DNA from: DASZUK01 sp035547695
Lineage (GTDB): Bacteria; Actinomycetota; Acidimicrobiia; Acidimicrobiales; RAAP-2
Length of the DNA: 64,000 nucleotides
NCBI GenBank assembly: GCA_035547695.1
Contig: DASZUK010000015.1
Coordinates: 62,001-126,000 of the forward strand
Direction of reading: 5' to 3'
Position numbers and translations under genes: made by a program. Each line of letters begins with the position of its first letter. Within the stretch, counting starts at the first letter, position 1. This document shows positions 31,887-39,153 of this stretch, piece by piece. Below the pieces are notes generated by a model. The model ran no database searches. It saw nothing but the letters and a program-made list of their open reading frames with translations, and was not told the origin of the DNA.

Positions 31887-33283
31887 CCGCCGCCTCCGCT
31901 TCCGCCTCCGCAGCCGTCGGGCGGCGGACCGCGCCCCTGCCACCCCGGTCCCGCCTGGCCGTGGCCACCATCCGATCGGTCAACGCCCTGTCCCGGACCC
32001 TGCGGCTCGGCAGTGGCACCGTCCTCGGCGGCCGGGCCGGCCTCGCCGTCGACCCCGGCCTGCTGGCCCGCCTGGCCGCCGGCCGGCCGGTGGCGCTGGT
32101 CAGCGGCACCAACGGCAAGACCACCACCACCCGGTTGCTGGCCGTCGCCCTGGCCGACGGCGACCCGGTGGTCACCAACGGCACCGGCGCCAACATGCCC
32201 GCCGGCCACGTCGCCGCGCTGGCCGCCGGCTCCCGTTCGGCGCCGGTGGTCCTGGAGGTCGACGAGAGCTACCTGCCCGGCCTGGTCCGGTCCCTGGCCC
32301 CGGCCGCCGTGGTGCTCCTGAACCTCTCCCGGGACCAGTTGGACCGGACCAACGAGGTCCGTATGCTGGCCAACCGCTGGCGGCACGGCCTGGCTGCCGC
32401 CACCGGCTACGCCGACCAGACCACCGTGGTGGCCAACGCCGACGACCCCCTGGTGGCCTGGGCCGCGGCCGCCGCCCCGCGGGTGGTGTGGGTGGCCGCC
32501 GGCCTCGGCTGGCGGCTGGACGCCGTCGGCTGCCCGGCCTGCGAGGGCCGCATCACCTTCGCCGGCGACCATCCCGCTGCCGGAGGTACCGCTGCCGGAG
32601 GTACCGCTGCCGGGCCGGCCGGCGGCTGGTCGTGCTCCTGCGGGTTCGCCCGCCCACCCGTCGACGTGTGGTTGGAAGGCGACGCCGCGGAGCAGGCCGG
32701 AACCGACGGCATCGCGGCGGTGGCCTGCTGGTCGGACGGCCGTCGGCTGCCCCTCGCCCTGGGCATCCCCGGCTGGTTCAACCGGGCCAACGCCGCCCTG
32801 GCCGCCGCCGGCGCCGAGGCCCTCGGGGTGCCGGCCGAACGGGCCGTCGCCGCCATGGCCACCGTCGGCGAGGTGGCCGGCCGGTTCACCGTCCGCCCCG
32901 TCGACGGGGTGCCGACCCGGCTGATGCTGGCCAAGAACCCGGCGGGGTGGCAGGAGCTGCTCGGGCTGGTCCGCCCCGGGTCCGGCCCGGTGGTGGTCGG
33001 CATCAACGCCCGCGTCGCCGACGGCCGGGACCCGTCCTGGCTGTGGGACGTCCCGTTCGAGCAACTGGCCGGCCGGCCGGTGGTGGCCACCGGGGAGCGC
33101 TGCCGGGACCTGTCGGTCCGGCTCCGCTACGCCGGGGTCACCCACACCACCGTCCGCGACTCCGTCGACGCCGTCCGCACCGCCGCCGGCATGGCCCCGG
33201 CCGGCCCCGCCGCCGGCCGCCCCGGCCCCGTCGAATTCATCGGGAACTACACCGCCTTCGCCGACCTGCTGGCCCGCCGGTGA
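31850..33283 (+). CDS. murT: MurT: lipid II isoglutaminyl synthase, Mur-ligase subunit
   Basis: A Mur-ligase-like ATPase of 477 residues from GTG 31850. The P-loop is SGTNGKTTTTRL. The MurT-specific zinc ribbon (CPAC...CSCGF) is inserted in the central domain. The C-terminal MurT domain has RLMLAKNPAGWQELL and VGINARVADGRDPSWLWDVPFE. With GatD it amidates D-glutamate at position 2 of the lipid II peptide. Three possible GTG starts (31850, 31865, 31880) lie in a 15-bp in-frame tandem repeat. The GTGA overlap favours the first. A short AAGGTAAGG-type repeat adjoins the zinc ribbon. Confidence 0.93.
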   Translation: MTGRSVTGRSVTAAASASASAAVGRRTAPLPPRSRLAVATIRSVNALSRTLRLGSGTVLGGRAGLAVDPGLLARLAAGRPVALVSGTNGKTTTTRLLAVALADGDPVVTNGTGANMPAGHVAALAAGSRSAPVVLEVDESYLPGLVRSLAPAAVVLLNLSRDQLDRTNEVRMLANRWRHGLAAATGYADQTTVVANADDPLVAWAAAAAPRVVWVAAGLGWRLDAVGCPACEGRITFAGDHPAAGGTAAGGTAAGPAGGWSCSCGFARPPVDVWLEGDAAEQAGTDGIAAVACWSDGRRLPLALGIPGWFNRANAALAAAGAEALGVPAERAVAAMATVGEVAGRFTVRPVDGVPTRLMLAKNPAGWQELLGLVRPGSGPVVVGINARVADGRDPSWLWDVPFEQLAGRPVVATGERCRDLSVRLRYAGVTHTTVRDSVDAVRTAAGMAPAGPAAGRPGPVEFIGNYTAFADLLARR

Positions 33284-33313
33284 GGGCTGCCGTCCCCCGA
33301 TGAGGCCTGCCCC

Positions 33314-34075
33314 GTGACCCTCGCCGTGGTGGTCGTCCACCCCGACCTGCTCGGCACCTACGGCGACGGCGGCAACGGCCTCGTCCTGGCCAAGCGTGCC
33401 GCCTGGCGGGGCATCGACGCCGACCTGGTCGAAGCCCCCTCCGACCGCCCCCTCCCGACCGGCGACCTCTACTGCCTGGGCGGCGGCGAGGACAGCCCGC
33501 AACTGCGGGCGGCCGAGGTCCTCCGCGCCGACGGCGCCCTCGCCCGTGCCGTCGACCGCGGCGCCACCGTCCTGGCGGTGTGCGCCGGCTACCAGATCAT
33601 GGGCCACACCTTCCCCGGGGCCGACGGCCGGCCCCTGCCCGGGGTGGGCCTCCTCGACCTCACCACCGTCAAGGGGCCGGGACGGCGGGCCGTGGGGGAG
33701 ATCCTCGCCGAGCCGTTCCCCGAGCCGGCCGGCCGCACCCCGCTGCCCACCCTCACCGGGTTCGAGAACCACGGTGGCGTCACCGCCGTCGGTCCCGGCG
33801 CCCGCCCCCTCGCCCGGGTGGTGTCCGGGGTCGGCAACGGCGCCGGCGACGGCACCGAGGGAGCCTGGGCCGGTCGGGTGGTCGGCACCTACCTGCACGG
33901 GCCGGTGCTGGCCCGCAACCCCGCCCTCGCCGACCTGCTGCTCGGTTGGGCCGTCGGTCGCGACCTGGACCCCCTGCCGGACGACGAGGAGCACGCCCTC
34001 CGCCGGGAGCGGCTGGCCGCCGTCCGTCGCGCCTCCCGGGTGTCCTGGTTCCGCCCCCGCCCCCGCCCCCGCTGA
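33314..34075 (+). CDS. gatD: GatD: lipid II isoglutaminyl synthase, glutamine amidotransferase subunit
   Basis: A 253-residue class I glutamine amidotransferase of the CobB/CobQ-like type. The nucleophile is Cys90 in LAVCAGYQIMG and the catalytic His is in GTYLHGPVLARNP, the arrangement in characterised GatD. It supplies ammonia to MurT for amidation of lipid II glutamate, which is needed for efficient cross-linking. The GTG start lies 30 bp after murT; the short spacer repeats TGAGGSCTGCC. It ends in a Pro/Arg tail. Operon: HAD-PlsC, murT, gatD. Confidence 0.93.
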   Translation: MTLAVVVVHPDLLGTYGDGGNGLVLAKRAAWRGIDADLVEAPSDRPLPTGDLYCLGGGEDSPQLRAAEVLRADGALARAVDRGATVLAVCAGYQIMGHTFPGADGRPLPGVGLLDLTTVKGPGRRAVGEILAEPFPEPAGRTPLPTLTGFENHGGVTAVGPGARPLARVVSGVGNGAGDGTEGAWAGRVVGTYLHGPVLARNPALADLLLGWAVGRDLDPLPDDEEHALRRERLAAVRRASRVSWFRPRPRPR

Positions 34076-34171
34076 ACGGGACGGGCCCCGCCGTCCCGCC
34101 ACTCGGTCCGTCCGGTCCGGTCCCGTCTCCGTCCGGTCCCGTCCGGTCCGGCCAGGCCAGGTCAGGTCAGG
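34076..34171. other. Low-complexity gap between convergent genes
   Basis: It consists of GTCCG/GTCCC-type pentamers (34108-34150) and then four GTCAG/GCCAG pentamers (34151-34175) running into the glycosyltransferase stop. No gene or clear terminator stem is seen. Confidence 0.6.
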
Positions 34172-35023
34172 TCAGGCTGGGCGGTGCGGCTGGTCGTACC
34201 AGTGCCGGATGTGCAGCCGATACCAGATGGCCATCAGGTCCAGCAGCATCCCCACCGCCGCCCGCACCGACACCGTGCTGCCGAACCGTTGCCGGATGCG
34301 CACCGGCACCTCCACGAACCGCCGGTGCCCCAGGTGCCGGGCCACCACCAGCAACTCCAGGTCGAACGCGAACCGCTTCTCCAGCATCCTCGGCAGCGCG
34401 TCCGCCAGCACCTCCCGGCGGACCAGCTTCAGCCCCGTCTGCGTGTCCCGCACCTGCAGCCGGAACAGCACCCGCACCGCCTGCTGCCACAGCCACGAGT
34501 ACAGCCGCCGCAGCGGCGGGTACACCACCTCCGACTCCGGGTGCCGCTTCGTCCCCAGCACCACGTCCGGGGGGTCGTTCGACGGCCCGCCCGCTGCGCC
34601 GGTGACCCCGGCGGTGACCGCTGCGCCGGTGACCCCGGCGGTGTCCCTTGCGCCGGTGACCCCGGCGGTGGCGAACGCCGCCAGGGTGGCCACCTGGGCA
34701 GGTGGCAGGTCGCCGTCGGCGTCGATGAACCCCAGGAACCGGCCTCGGCCCATGGTGAACCCCACCCGCAGCGCTTCGCCCTTCCCGCTGTTGTGCTCCA
34801 GCCGCACCGTCCTCACCACCTCCGGCGGCAGCCCGGCCAGGCTGCGCTCGCTGCCGTCCGTGGACCCGTCGGACACCGCGATCACTTCGAACGTCGCCGG
34901 GGTCTGCCGCAGCGTGCGCACCAGCTCGTCGATGGTCTGGCGCACCCGGTCGCCGGGGTTGAAGTACGGCACCACCACCGTCAGGTCCAGGGCGGCCTCG
35001 TCACCCCACAGTTCGTCGGCCAC
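34172..35023 (-). CDS. GT2-family glycosyltransferase (polyprenol-phosphate type)
   Basis: A 283-residue GT-A enzyme without C-terminal membrane helices. It shows LDLTVVVPYFNPGDRV, then VIAVSDGSTDGS, then LGFIDADGDLPP (DxD at about 107-109), then DTQTGLKLVRREVL. This pattern fits dolichyl/undecaprenyl-phosphate sugar synthases or related GT2 enzymes. GTG 35023 follows GGGAGG with ideal spacing. An internal stretch of AGVTGA repeats (30-bp DNA units at 34598-34674) is inserted after the DxD and is likely a flexible loop. It lies 142 bp downstream of the acyltransferase gene and may be the last member of the lipid operon. Confidence 0.88.
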   Translation of the reverse strand: MADELWGDEAALDLTVVVPYFNPGDRVRQTIDELVRTLRQTPATFEVIAVSDGSTDGSERSLAGLPPEVVRTVRLEHNSGKGEALRVGFTMGRGRFLGFIDADGDLPPAQVATLAAFATAGVTGARDTAGVTGAAVTAGVTGAAGGPSNDPPDVVLGTKRHPESEVVYPPLRRLYSWLWQQAVRVLFRLQVRDTQTGLKLVRREVLADALPRMLEKRFAFDLELLVVARHLGHRRFVEVPVRIRQRFGSTVSVRAAVGMLLDLMAIWYRLHIRHWYDQPHRPA

Positions 35024-35165
35024 CCGGTCCTCCCGGTCCTCGCCCGTCGTCGCCACCGACCGCCCGCTCCCCGATCCCCACCACGCCACGGCGCACCGTT
35101 CTACCCGGTGCCCGGCCCGGCGTGCCGCCGCCCCGAGGTCCCGACGTCCCGCCGGTCGCCGGCGG

Positions 35166-36251
35166 TCAGACCGCCGGCCAGCGCTTGCCGGTGCCCGGCC
35201 CGGTCCTGCTGCCGGCACGGGCGCCGGCACCGGTCGTGCCGCCGTCCCGACCGCCGGCGGTCGCCGGATCGACCGAGGGCGGGTCGACCGAGGGGGCCGG
35301 GTCCAGCGCCCAGGCCCGCCGCCACGGCGCCACCTCCGGGCCGTGGGGGGACGGGCTGGTGCCGTCGGCCGCCCGTCGCCGGGCCGACCACCAGTCGCTG
35401 CGGGCCTCGTCCGCCAGCACCGCCACCGCCGACTCGATCCGGGCCCCGAACCGCCGGGCGTCCTCGCCGTCGTCCGGCCGCAGCGGCGGCCCGAACAGCA
35501 CGGTCACCGGCGACCGCCGCAGCCCCCCGCCCTTCGTGGCCTCCGACCCCGACCCCCCCAGCGGCCGCCCGCCGGGAGCCGTGGCCACGTCCGGCGACCG
35601 CGGCAGCACGTGCCGGGTGCCGTGCACGTACACCGGCACCACCGGGCACCCGGTCCGCCGGGCCAGGTACGCCGCACCGCCCTTGAACGGCTGCGTCCAC
35701 CCGTCCGGGCTGCGGCCCCCCTCCGGGAAGATCACCAGGTTCCACCCGTCCTCCAGCAGCCCCGCCGCCACGTCCGCCGACTGCCGGTTGACCTTGGTCC
35801 GCTCGATCGGGATGGCCGCCAGCGAGAACGACCACAGCACCGACTTCCAGGTCTTGTCGAAGAAGTAGTCCGCCGCCGCCGCCACGATGGTCCGGTGCCG
35901 CATGTCCACCGGCAGCGTCGTCAGCAGCAGCGGCGTGTCCAGGTGGCTGGCGTGGTTGGCCGCCAGGATGGCCGGGCCGTCCAGGTGCCCCAGGTGCTCC
36001 ATCCCCCGCACCGTCGTCGGCGCCACCAGCCGGGCCACCGGCCGGGTCAGGTTGTCCAGGACCATCGCCCGGGCCAGCCGCACCGGGTACCGCCGGGACC
36101 AGTTGTGGTCGTAGTCCAGCCCGACCTTCCGCTCCGGCGCCGGCCGCGGCACACTGTCCGGCCACGTCGGCGCGGCCAGCGGGAACCGGGCTCGCCCCAC
36201 CTTGGCGGCCAGCGCCGCCGGCGACAGCCGGCCGGCCCCCCCGGCGCTCAC
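35166..36251 (-). CDS. PlsC-like 1-acylglycerol-3-phosphate acyltransferase
   Basis: A 361-residue acyltransferase. The motifs are ILAANHASHLDTPLLLTTLP (NHxxxxD), FSLAAIPIERTK, LVIFPEGGRSPDGWTQPFKGGAAYLA (PEG) and CPVVPVYVHGT. Chain length is above typical PlsC (about 240) because of an N-terminal 75-residue extension and a disordered Pro/Gly/Arg tail. The GTG start at 36251 overlaps the LarA-like stop (GTGA). It is expected to acylate a lysolipid or another alcohol made by the operon. Confidence 0.9.
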   Translation of the reverse strand: MSAGGAGRLSPAALAAKVGRARFPLAAPTWPDSVPRPAPERKVGLDYDHNWSRRYPVRLARAMVLDNLTRPVARLVAPTTVRGMEHLGHLDGPAILAANHASHLDTPLLLTTLPVDMRHRTIVAAAADYFFDKTWKSVLWSFSLAAIPIERTKVNRQSADVAAGLLEDGWNLVIFPEGGRSPDGWTQPFKGGAAYLARRTGCPVVPVYVHGTRHVLPRSPDVATAPGGRPLGGSGSEATKGGGLRRSPVTVLFGPPLRPDDGEDARRFGARIESAVAVLADEARSDWWSARRRAADGTSPSPHGPEVAPWRRAWALDPAPSVDPPSVDPATAGGRDGGTTGAGARAGSRTGPGTGKRWPAV

Positions 36252-37837
36252 TTGACGTCCGCCATCAGCAGCGGCGGCGTGTGCAGGTGGGTGAGGGTGG
36301 GGGAGGGGCCCACCACGTCCTTGGCCAGCTCCAGGGCGTCGTCCATGGACGACGCCGGCGAGAACCCCATCCGGCGCACCGCCCTGGGGTCGCCGCCGAC
36401 CACCACCACCCGGCCCAGGTGGGCCAGGGCGTGGGCGCACCAGTACCACATGTAGAACGGGTGCACCCCATGGTAGGCGTGGCCGGTCCGGTACAGGTGG
36501 ACGTACCACGGGTCGGTGGCGAACGACTCCTCGTACACCTTCGACATCTCCACCGGGTCCGTCGTCTGCGACAGCACCTGCTCGAAGAAGTCGATGTAGC
36601 TGGGGTGGTGGCCGGGGTGGAACTCCCAGGTGGTCGGGTGGTGCAGGACCACCACCCCGCCCTCCCGCACCAGCGGCCTGCCGCGGTACAGGTTGAAGAA
36701 GTACCCCAGCCCCAGGCAGGCCACCAGGATGGGGTTCATGATGGAGTTGACGTTGTACGGGCAGATGTACGGCAGCCCCATCGTCAGGATGTCGGTCTGC
36801 CCGTTCACCTCCACCCCCTGCTGCTTCCACACGTTGGCCGTCGTCACCGCGTGGACCGCCTCCACCTCCCCGGCCTGCACCGACGTCAGCGCGTGCGGGG
36901 CCTTGATGGAGTGGAACACCTGCCGGGCCAGCCTCGGCGGCGTCCGCTGCAGGGCGCCGGCCGTGGCCGCGAAGGTGGCCCGGTCCCGCAGCGTCCACTC
37001 CCACTCCCGCTTCTGCAGGAACCCGAACTGGGCCGGGAACGTGTCGGTGTTCAGGGTGGTCTCGATCTGGAACACCTTCACCCCGGCGTCGGCGATCAGC
37101 CGGCCCATCCGCCAGTTCGCCGAGTGCAGCTCCGACGACGGCGCGTCCATGAACGACCGGCTGTGCCGCATGGTCTTCGGGTTGTGGTGGTGCCGCAGGC
37201 TCCTGTAGCTGGCCAGCCCGGTCGCCACGCTCTTGTGGCCGCCGTCCATGGCCACCAGGTTGATGTTCACGTACACCAGCAGGTCGCTCTCGGCGGCCCG
37301 CCGGTTGATCTCCACGTCCTCCCCGTGGTCGGTCTGCCCCAGGTGGACCAGGTTGTCCGGGTCCTCCGCGTCGTGCTGCGTCAGCAGCCCGTGCGGGGCG
37401 AACGCGTCGTACACCCGGTCCCCCAGGGCGTGCCGCAGCTCCGGCTCCGTCATCCGCCGGTGCAGCGCCAGCGCGGCCACCAGCACCACGTCGTCCACCC
37501 CGGCCGCCGCCGCCATGTCCAGCACCTGCTCGATCACCAACTGCCGCACGTCCGGCGGCTGCATCGGCGGCAGCGGCAGCGATACGTCGTCGAAGCAGAT
37601 CGTCAGCTTCATCCCTGGCCGCAGCAGCGCCGGCAGCGGGTCCCGGTCGCCCAGCGGGTTGCGCAGGGCGTGCCGGATGGCCGACACCGGGTCCGCCAGG
37701 GCGTCCAGGGGTTCGGGGGCGTAGATCACCCGGCTGCCCTCCGGCAGCTTCTCCAGCGCGAACCGCTCCCCGTGCCAGAACAGGGTGGGCGGCGTCGACC
37801 GGTCCACCTCCAGCACGAACCCCGGCCTCGGACTCAT
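36248..37837 (-). CDS. LarA-like (DUF2088) protein, putative nickel-pincer enzyme
   Basis: A 529-residue LarA superfamily member, longer than lactate racemase (about 425). The N-terminal domain carries CFDDVSLPLPPMQPPDVRQLVIEQVLDMAAAAGV and ALHRRMTEPELRHALG (LarA His108 region). Then come VNINLVAMDGGHKSVATG (Lys184 equivalent, site of pincer attachment) and RHHHNP (His200 region). The C-terminal domain has VCPYNVNS-like YICPYNVNSIMNPILVA and WEFHPGHHPSYIDFF. Residues needed to bind a nickel-pincer cofactor thus seem kept. No larB, larC or larE is in the window. AAGGGAG precedes the ATG, which overlaps the ADH stop (ATGA). The substrate is unknown; hydride transfer on a 2-hydroxy lipid acid is speculation. 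Confidence 0.85.
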   Translation of the reverse strand: MSPRPGFVLEVDRSTPPTLFWHGERFALEKLPEGSRVIYAPEPLDALADPVSAIRHALRNPLGDRDPLPALLRPGMKLTICFDDVSLPLPPMQPPDVRQLVIEQVLDMAAAAGVDDVVLVAALALHRRMTEPELRHALGDRVYDAFAPHGLLTQHDAEDPDNLVHLGQTDHGEDVEINRRAAESDLLVYVNINLVAMDGGHKSVATGLASYRSLRHHHNPKTMRHSRSFMDAPSSELHSANWRMGRLIADAGVKVFQIETTLNTDTFPAQFGFLQKREWEWTLRDRATFAATAGALQRTPPRLARQVFHSIKAPHALTSVQAGEVEAVHAVTTANVWKQQGVEVNGQTDILTMGLPYICPYNVNSIMNPILVACLGLGYFFNLYRGRPLVREGGVVVLHHPTTWEFHPGHHPSYIDFFEQVLSQTTDPVEMSKVYEESFATDPWYVHLYRTGHAYHGVHPFYMWYWCAHALAHLGRVVVVGGDPRAVRRMGFSPASSMDDALELAKDVVGPSPTLTHLHTPPLLMADVK

Positions 37838-39153
37838 GTGCTCCCTTTCTTGCTCTTCCGGGGGGCCGGCAGCTCGAACGCCACCTTCACCGCCCCCCGC
37901 CGGCCGGCCGCCCCGGCATGGGCCACCGCCTCCTCGAACCGTTCCAACGGGTACCGCGCCGACACCAGCCGGCCGGTCCCCTTCGCCGCCACCACCTCCG
38001 CCGCCAGGTCGAAGGTGCGCACCGGCTCGCCGCCGGCCCTGCCCTCACCGCCGGGGCTGCCCTCACCGCCGGGGCCGGGGCCGCCGGGGACGTGCTCGAC
38101 CCCGTAAGCGTAGGTCCCGGCCAGGGACACCTCCCGGTGCCACAGCGACGTCAGGTCCACCGACACCTTCCCGGGCATCCCCACCAGGGCGATCCGGCCC
38201 CGTGGCCGCACCATGTCCAGCGCCTGGGCGATCGACGCGGCGGACCCGACGCAGTCCAGCACCACGTCGGCCCCGCCGGTCAGCCGCTGCCCGCCGCCGG
38301 TCGGGGCCCCCACGGCCAGTGACCGGCTGCGCCGCCGGACCGCCCGGGCCAGATGGTCCGGCGGCAGCGCCTCGGTGGCCCCCAGGGCCACCGCCAGCTC
38401 CCGCTGCCCCGGGTACCGGGCCCCCACCAGCACCGCCGCCGGCACCGCCAGGCGGCCGGTGGCCGCCAGGTGGGCCACCGCGGCCACCACGGTCAGGCCC
38501 ACGGTGCCGGCTCCGAGCACCGCCACGGTGTCGCCGTCCCGGATGCCGGCGGCCAGGGCGGCGTGGACCGCGCAGGCCACCGGCTCCACGGTCACCGCGT
38601 CGGCGTCGGTCAGCCCGTCCGCCACCCGGTGGAGCTGGCTCCGGTGGGCCACCAGCCCCGCCGCCGACCAGCCCCCGCCGGTGTCCGCGCAGAACCCGGT
38701 CTGCAGCCCCGGCCGCAGGTGGCCGAACGCCACCAGCTCGCAGTCCCCGGTGCGGCCGGCCGCGCAGGCCGGGCACGGCGGGTCGATCCGCCGTGCCGCG
38801 CAGCCCAGCACCGGTTCCAGCACCACCCGGGTCCCGGCGGCCACCGCGGTGCCGTCGGCGGCCACCGCGTCGCCGTCCAGCACCCCCACCACCTCGTGGC
38901 CGGGCACGAACGGGAAGCTGACCAGCTCCTCGAAGTACCGCGAGCTCCGGCCGTCCAGGGTGGCCAGGTCGGACCCGCAGATCCCGGACAGCACCGGCCA
39001 CACCCGGTGCCAGTCCGGTCCCGGCAGCTCCGGCGGTTCCGCCTCCAGCAGCCGCAGCGGCCCCACCCCGACCCCCTTGCCGGACCCCAGCAGCGACGCC
39101 ACCCGGGACGCCGCGAACCGGGGCAGGTTCCGCTCGAACACCAGCGCCTTCAT
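37834..39153 (-). CDS. Zinc-dependent alcohol dehydrogenase (MDR family)
   Basis: A 439-residue medium-chain dehydrogenase. It shows SGICGSDL (catalytic-zinc Cys), FVPGHEVVGV (GHE), a structural-zinc cluster CPACAAGRTGDC and the nucleotide motif VLGAGTVGL. It has two low-complexity insertions: SRSLAVGAPTGGGQR and a GPGGEGSPGGEGRAGGEP loop near the C-terminus, encoded by 18-bp repeats. It would interconvert an alcohol and aldehyde, and fits beside the acyl-CoA reductase. Its ATG overlaps the reductase stop, and its stop overlaps the LarA-like ATG, both as ATGA. Confidence 0.9.
   Translation of the reverse strand: MKALVFERNLPRFAASRVASLLGSGKGVGVGPLRLLEAEPPELPGPDWHRVWPVLSGICGSDLATLDGRSSRYFEELVSFPFVPGHEVVGVLDGDAVAADGTAVAAGTRVVLEPVLGCAARRIDPPCPACAAGRTGDCELVAFGHLRPGLQTGFCADTGGGWSAAGLVAHRSQLHRVADGLTDADAVTVEPVACAVHAALAAGIRDGDTVAVLGAGTVGLTVVAAVAHLAATGRLAVPAAVLVGARYPGQRELAVALGATEALPPDHLARAVRRRSRSLAVGAPTGGGQRLTGGADVVLDCVGSAASIAQALDMVRPRGRIALVGMPGKVSVDLTSLWHREVSLAGTYAYGVEHVPGGPGPGGEGSPGGEGRAGGEPVRTFDLAAEVVAAKGTGRLVSARYPLERFEEAVAHAGAAGRRGAVKVAFELPAPRKSKKGST

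Noticed and set aside
31820..34102. A 760-residue minus-strand frame opposite murT-gatD
   Set aside because: It mirrors genuine genes with conserved motifs; such long antisense frames are expected at this GC content, and its translation is Gly/Pro/Arg/His-rich without family features.
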